From Desulfobacterales bacterium (GTDB lineage: Bacteria; Desulfobacterota; Desulfobacteria; Desulfobacterales; JAUWMJ01): a stretch of 9,318 nt of DNA. Both the position numbers and the translations under genes were made by a program. Positions 6,923 to 9,318 of this stretch are shown here, in pieces. The stretch spans positions 1 to 9,318 of the forward strand of contig JAUWMJ010000082.1 of assembly GCA_030613225.1 (NCBI GenBank), given 5' to 3'. Within the stretch, counting starts at the first letter, position 1, and the number at the start of each line of letters is the position of its first letter. The notes beneath the pieces are model-generated. The model was not told the origin of the DNA. It saw only the letters and a program-made list of their open reading frames with translations, and searched no databases.

Positions 6923-7055
6923 GCACAACGTTTTAGTTAAGCTGAAAACGGGTTAAAAAAGCAGAACCGCCGCTTTTCCCGGTAATAAGAGAAAAATGAT
7001 AAGATTTGAATTTTTACAGGTAACCAGTTTTTACGACTTAAACTGCTTGTTGAAC
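6923..7055 (-). other. attC-like recombination site A (upstream end of array)
   Basis: This 133-base site lies upstream of the HNH gene. R'' is GTTCAAC (7049-7055), a perfect RYYYAAC. R' is GTTGTGC (6923-6929). The arms pair well: on the plus strand, 6935-6955 (AGTTAAG then AAAACGGGTTA) against 7021-7044 (TAACCAGTTTT then CTTAAACT), with an extra T in one arm and unpaired bases between blocks. The approach to the crossover, TTAACTAAAACGTTGTGC, looks like textbook attC L'/R' spacing. As an attC it belongs to a cassette further upstream, yet no clear gene precedes it for about 200 bases. Confidence 0.68.
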
Positions 7056-7256
7056 AAACCCGCAAGTCTTTATTTCTTATTTCCTTTAATTTTGAAAAAG
7101 ATGCCCTTTAGACGGACACCTCCTTGTTTATCTATCACAAAACAGCATGATAATAGATAAAAAACCGTCAGGCCGCAAGGTGTAATAACTCAACCGGCAA
7201 GCAGGCTGAATGCGAAACCCGCAACAGGGCAGGGGCCATGAACCCAGTGACGTTAT
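7056..7256. other. Gene-free stretch, structured-looking, with an orphan ribosome-binding sequence
   Basis: No convincing gene is seen between the small hypothetical gene and attC site A. It holds a perfect 9-base inverted repeat, TTTATCTAT (7127-7135) with ATAGATAAA (7153-7161); a perfect AAGGAGGTG on the minus strand (7117-7125) with no usable start codon or open frame after it; and a clearly more G+C-rich segment (about 7165-7252) with small potential stems such as GCC-GCAA-GGT and CCC-GCAACA-GGG. A GTTGAGT (7188-7194, minus strand) fits GTTRRRY and could be the start of a decayed cassette ending at attC A. No riboswitch or intron class could be assigned with confidence. Confidence 0.4.
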
Positions 7257-7535
7257 TTACTGCTCTGAAAGAGCCCCATTTTTTATAATGTTGCTTTGAA
7301 AGTTGCGTAGTTTTTCTATTTCGCTAAAGAAGGTAAGTTCCCATTGCCATTTTTCCTGATCATGGCGGATAATATATATTGCGTTATCATCGCCGAGAAG
7401 CTTGAAGTACCTGTGATCCGGGGCAAGCCAGCGGTCAAGAATTTTTCTAACCTCAATTTTTCTCGTTCCCATGAAGATATATTTTGGGGTTTCCTCTCCC
7501 CGATATCCACAATAGCAATCTACTTTAATTTGCAT
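7257..7535 (-). CDS. Small conserved hypothetical protein
   Basis: The product has 92 residues: MQIKVDCYCGYRGEETPKYIF, then a helix with EVRKILDRWLAPDHRYFKL (28-46) and the strand-like DDNAIYIIRHDQEKWQWELTFF (49-70). The pattern K-V-x-C-Y-x-G-Y, L-D-R-W-x-x-P-D-H-x-Y-F-K, I-Y-I-x-R-H-D, W-x-W-E-L is one I associate with a family of short proteins of unknown function in environmental bacteria. The ATG at 7535 has AAGGA five bases upstream. It lies outside the recognisable attC array, between the hairpin repeat and the gene-free stretch, and shows no attC of its own. No function is assigned. Confidence 0.78.
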   Translation of the reverse strand: MQIKVDCYCGYRGEETPKYIFMGTRKIEVRKILDRWLAPDHRYFKLLGDDNAIYIIRHDQEKWQWELTFFSEIEKLRNFQSNIIKNGALSEQ

Positions 7536-7591
7536 GATAGTCCTTGATTGGGGTGCATTACCAGTTTGTTAATAGCTTTCCGGGACTTTTT

Positions 7592-7668
7592 GGTTTCAGG
7601 TTTCAGTGTTCAGGTGTCAGGTAATTCGTTTCTCACTACTGACACCTGAAACCTGACACCCGAAACCC
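7592..7668. repeat. Imperfect inverted repeat of TTTCAGG/TGTCAGG units
   Basis: The left arm (7592-7621) contains GGTTTCAGGTTTCAG then GTTCAGGTGTCAG; the right arm (about 7638-7668) reads CTGACACCTGAA then ACCTGACACCCGAAACC. The arms pair at about 24 of 28 positions around an 18-base loop. Each arm is itself built of short direct units (TTTCAGG, TTCAGG, TGTCAGG). Such degenerate CAGGTTTCAGG-type repeats are a common dispersed intergenic element in several environmental lineages. It lies between two genes on the same strand, so it may also shape transcript ends, but no T-tract follows. Confidence 0.75.
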
Positions 7669-7746
7669 GATTGCGAGGTTTTCGCTTAAAAATAAATAAT
7701 TTAGATGAGAACTATTTTAACAAATCGGTAATGCTCCCCTTGATTG

Positions 7747-9318
7747 TCAATATGAGGCATTGATGCCATCATGCTTCAGTATGCACAAAAAAGCAAGAAT
7801 ATATGATAAAACAGAGCAGACTAAAATTGTTGAAATTCCCGAACTGATTGCGATTTGAGCAGCTAAAATGGAGCTTAAGACTGAGGTGCAGCCATTTGCA
7901 CTCCATGCATATGCCCGCTCTACAGGACTTTTTAAAAGATAACGCATGCCAAGGGGGAAGGGAAGGCCGACTAAAAATCCAGCAGGGAGCAGAAGCAGAA
8001 ATGCAAGGAAAAAGCGCAGGAAGCTGGAAAAGCCGAGGATGTAATGGATAATAGTATCAAGGCTGACGAATATTACAATGAGAACAAAAATCAGGACGAT
8101 AAGAATTTTTTTAAAACTATTGGGGCCTATCCGTTGCGACCAAAAACCACCGATGCTGGAAAATACAAGGATTCCTGATACTACGATTGTAAAACTGACG
8201 GTGGGATTCCCGAAAAGAAGGATATATTCTTTTATAAAAAAAAGTTCGAGAAACATAAAACCTGCACCCACGGATAAAAAGAAAAAAATATGTGATTTAA
8301 GGGGTTTTTCCCTTTTTTTGGGAATAGCAATGAGGGGAAGAACAAGGAGGAAAATAGAAATTACAAGCGCTTCGAGGAAAACTACGGAAACGATAATTTC
8401 ACCAGACATAAGGATAGAATAAAGTCGACTCCCCGTGCTTTTATAAAGGGTATTCAAACCTGACCATTTAAGGAACCTGGAAGGGAAAGGGCGGTTATCA
8501 GTCTGGGGAGAAACATCGAGGAAGTAAGATTGAAAAAAACTTTTTTCCGACCCTGATTTATAAGCCTTTTCAAGCCGACTGATTTCAAGAAAATGGTATG
8601 GCTTGTCAAATTTATTGAATATGTTTGCCATATCACTCGATATCCCTTTAAAATAGACGAGGTCAAAATTACAATCTTTTGCAAATTTTTTAATAATGCC
8701 TATATCCTTTTCCTTAAAAGGATTTGATGAAATAATAAGAGTGAAAGTGTCCCAGTTTCTAAGTATTATAACGTGTTGTTCAGGAGATTCAATTTCAAGG
8801 GATTTCAGGCTTTCATATGCAACACTCCAGAGGCGGATGGAATCGGCAGGCGGTAGAAGGAGCTTGCGTGAAATGATGAGGATACCGTTATCAGAGAGGT
8901 GATTTAGATACTGTGTTACCGCATCAATAGTAAGCAGGTGTTCCTGTGTAAGAGCCGCCATACCTGGAATAGAAGTTCCCCAGTTTTCTACATGAATGAT
9001 GTTGAATCGTTTATTTGAGCCGGCAAGGAACGATCTTGGGTTTTGGTTGATAACAGGAAGGCTGTATTGGCGCCGGATAGTTTTTGCAATCTCAGGGTTT
9101 TGTTCAATAATGGTGATTTCTTTTACGCCGGATGCGATGGCGCAGGGGATGGCAGATCCACCGCCATGCTGGATCAGCAGAACATTTGCAACATTGGTGG
9201 CTAAGACATATCCTGAGTAGGGAAGAGTGAATTTTGAAAAGAGGGCGTCTTTTTGCGTTTGAAGGTCATAAAGAACAAACTGGTTGTCTCCGTCTTTAAA
9301 GCCGGCCCTTTGCACGGG
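7747..9318 (-). CDS. Membrane protein with spermidine-synthase-like domain, 5' end cut by window edge
   Basis: About 523 residues are visible and the frame is open through the right edge, so the true N-terminus, which in this family usually carries further membrane helices, is missing. Counting from the codon at 9315, residues 44-75 form a Rossmann SAM-type motif (VLLIQHGGGSAIPCAIASGVKEITIIEQNPE). The conserved segment DVSPQTDNRPFPSRFLKW is at 267-284. About six membrane segments follow, between 307 and 513, with hallmark GAGFMFLELFFIKEYILLFGNPT (350-372), GFLVGLPFPLGMRYL (446-460) and AYAWSANGCTSVLSSILA (468-485). The polyamine-synthase Asp-rich catalytic loop (DSTDP type) is replaced by VENWGTS (109-115), so true spermidine synthase activity is unlikely. 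The substrate is unknown. It is probably an ordinary chromosomal gene flanking the cassette array. Confidence 0.88.
   Translation of the reverse strand, partial: PVQRAGFKDGDNQFVLYDLQTQKDALFSKFTLPYSGYVLATNVANVLLIQHGGGSAIPCAIASGVKEITIIEQNPEIAKTIRRQYSLPVINQNPRSFLAGSNKRFNIIHVENWGTSIPGMAALTQEHLLTIDAVTQYLNHLSDNGILIISRKLLLPPADSIRLWSVAYESLKSLEIESPEQHVIILRNWDTFTLIISSNPFKEKDIGIIKKFAKDCNFDLVYFKGISSDMANIFNKFDKPYHFLEISRLEKAYKSGSEKSFFQSYFLDVSPQTDNRPFPSRFLKWSGLNTLYKSTGSRLYSILMSGEIIVSVVFLEALVISIFLLVLPLIAIPKKREKPLKSHIFFFLSVGAGFMFLELFFIKEYILLFGNPTVSFTIVVSGILVFSSIGGFWSQRIGPNSFKKILIVLIFVLIVIFVSLDTIIHYILGFSSFLRFFLAFLLLLPAGFLVGLPFPLGMRYLLKSPVERAYAWSANGCTSVLSSILAAQIAISSGISTILVCSVLSYILAFLCILKHDGINASY

Larger units (their letters stand above)
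772..7055 (-). mobile_element. Integron-type gene-cassette array without a visible integrase (CALIN-like)
   Basis: Five genes in the same orientation alternate with six attC-like sites, one gene per site, with stops 0-13 bases from, or overlapping, the R'' boxes and starts usually within 50 bases of the R' boxes. Each cassette's first bases complement its own distal R'' box: exactly for the HNH cassette, 6/7 for the R-M cassette, 8/9 for the membrane-protein cassette, loosely for the other two. Nothing resembling an IntI tyrosine recombinase occurs in any frame, and the genes upstream (7257-9318) are not integron platform genes. The array may therefore be a cluster of attC sites lacking an integrase, or may continue from a platform outside the window. 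In array order the cargo is HNH, GNAT-like, coiled-coil/zinc-ribbon, type IIG R-M, and two-helix membrane protein. Confidence 0.72.

Noticed and set aside
6881..6928. Upstream TTG start adding 16 residues to the HNH protein
   Set aside because: The TTG lies within the attC R' box GTTGTGC and lacks a ribosome site; the ATG at 6880 has AAGGA at proper spacing right before the HNH module.
7165..7252. Cobalamin or cyclic-di-GMP riboswitch
   Set aside because: The conserved core boxes of these classes are not present, and on the plus strand no gene follows.
7188..7259. A further attC between the small hypothetical gene and the gene-free stretch
   Set aside because: GTTGAGT fits an R' box and AAATAAC could be R'', but the intervening arms do not pair convincingly.
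7316..7547. Overlapping short ORFs on both strands at the small hypothetical gene
   Set aside because: Shadows of the 92-residue gene, which has a clear ribosome site and family-like composition.
8454..8684. Small minus-strand ORF within the membrane-protein gene
   Set aside because: It overlaps the strongly supported spermidine-synthase-like gene in another frame and has no recognisable features.

Overview
The window reads as a bacterial chromosome of moderate-to-low G+C, probably from an environmental, uncultured-type lineage. A Desulfobacterota- or Nitrospirota-like host is only a guess, based on the dispersed TTTCAGGTTTCAG-type repeat and the membrane protein at the right edge. All convincing genes lie on the minus strand, so transcription runs from high to low coordinates. 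No integrase, transposase, tRNA, rRNA or CRISPR array is visible.

Right part (7056-9318): the 3' part of a gene for a membrane protein with a spermidine-synthase-like SAM-fold domain, a spacer with a large imperfect hairpin made of TTTCAGG/TGTCAGG-type units (7592-7668), a small conserved hypothetical gene (7257-7535), and about 200 bases of gene-free, structured-looking DNA.

Central part (about 772-7055): I interpret this as an integron gene-cassette array with no integron integrase in view (a CALIN, or the distal part of a chromosomal integron), read on the minus strand. Five compact genes alternate with six attC-like recombination sites, each an imperfect palindrome bounded by RYYYAAC-like (R'') and GTTRRRY-like (R') boxes. 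The strongest internal evidence is that the first bases of each cassette complement the R'' box at that cassette's own far end, as the circular-cassette model requires: GTTGTGC with GCACAAC (exact), GTTATAC with GCATAAC (6/7), GTTGGTTGC with GCAACTAAC (8/9), and two degenerate pairs. In array order the cassettes encode an HNH-type nuclease-like protein, a GNAT-like small protein, a coiled-coil/zinc-ribbon protein, a complete single-chain type IIG-like restriction-modification enzyme (an unusually large cassette of about 2.9 kb), and a two-helix membrane protein. An additional attC (6923-7055) at the upstream end implies a cassette whose gene is missing or unrecognisable.

Left part (1-771): a DUF2513-family gene, followed at very close spacing by an unrecognised gene that runs off the window. 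That gene may carry a one-base frameshift near its start. Whether these two form a seventh cassette is unclear, because the last attC has a degenerate R' box.

Overall, this looks like a cassette bank containing at least one defence enzyme and several unknown small proteins. Cassettes encoding phage defence are known from chromosomal integrons. Function beyond the R-M enzyme is inference.
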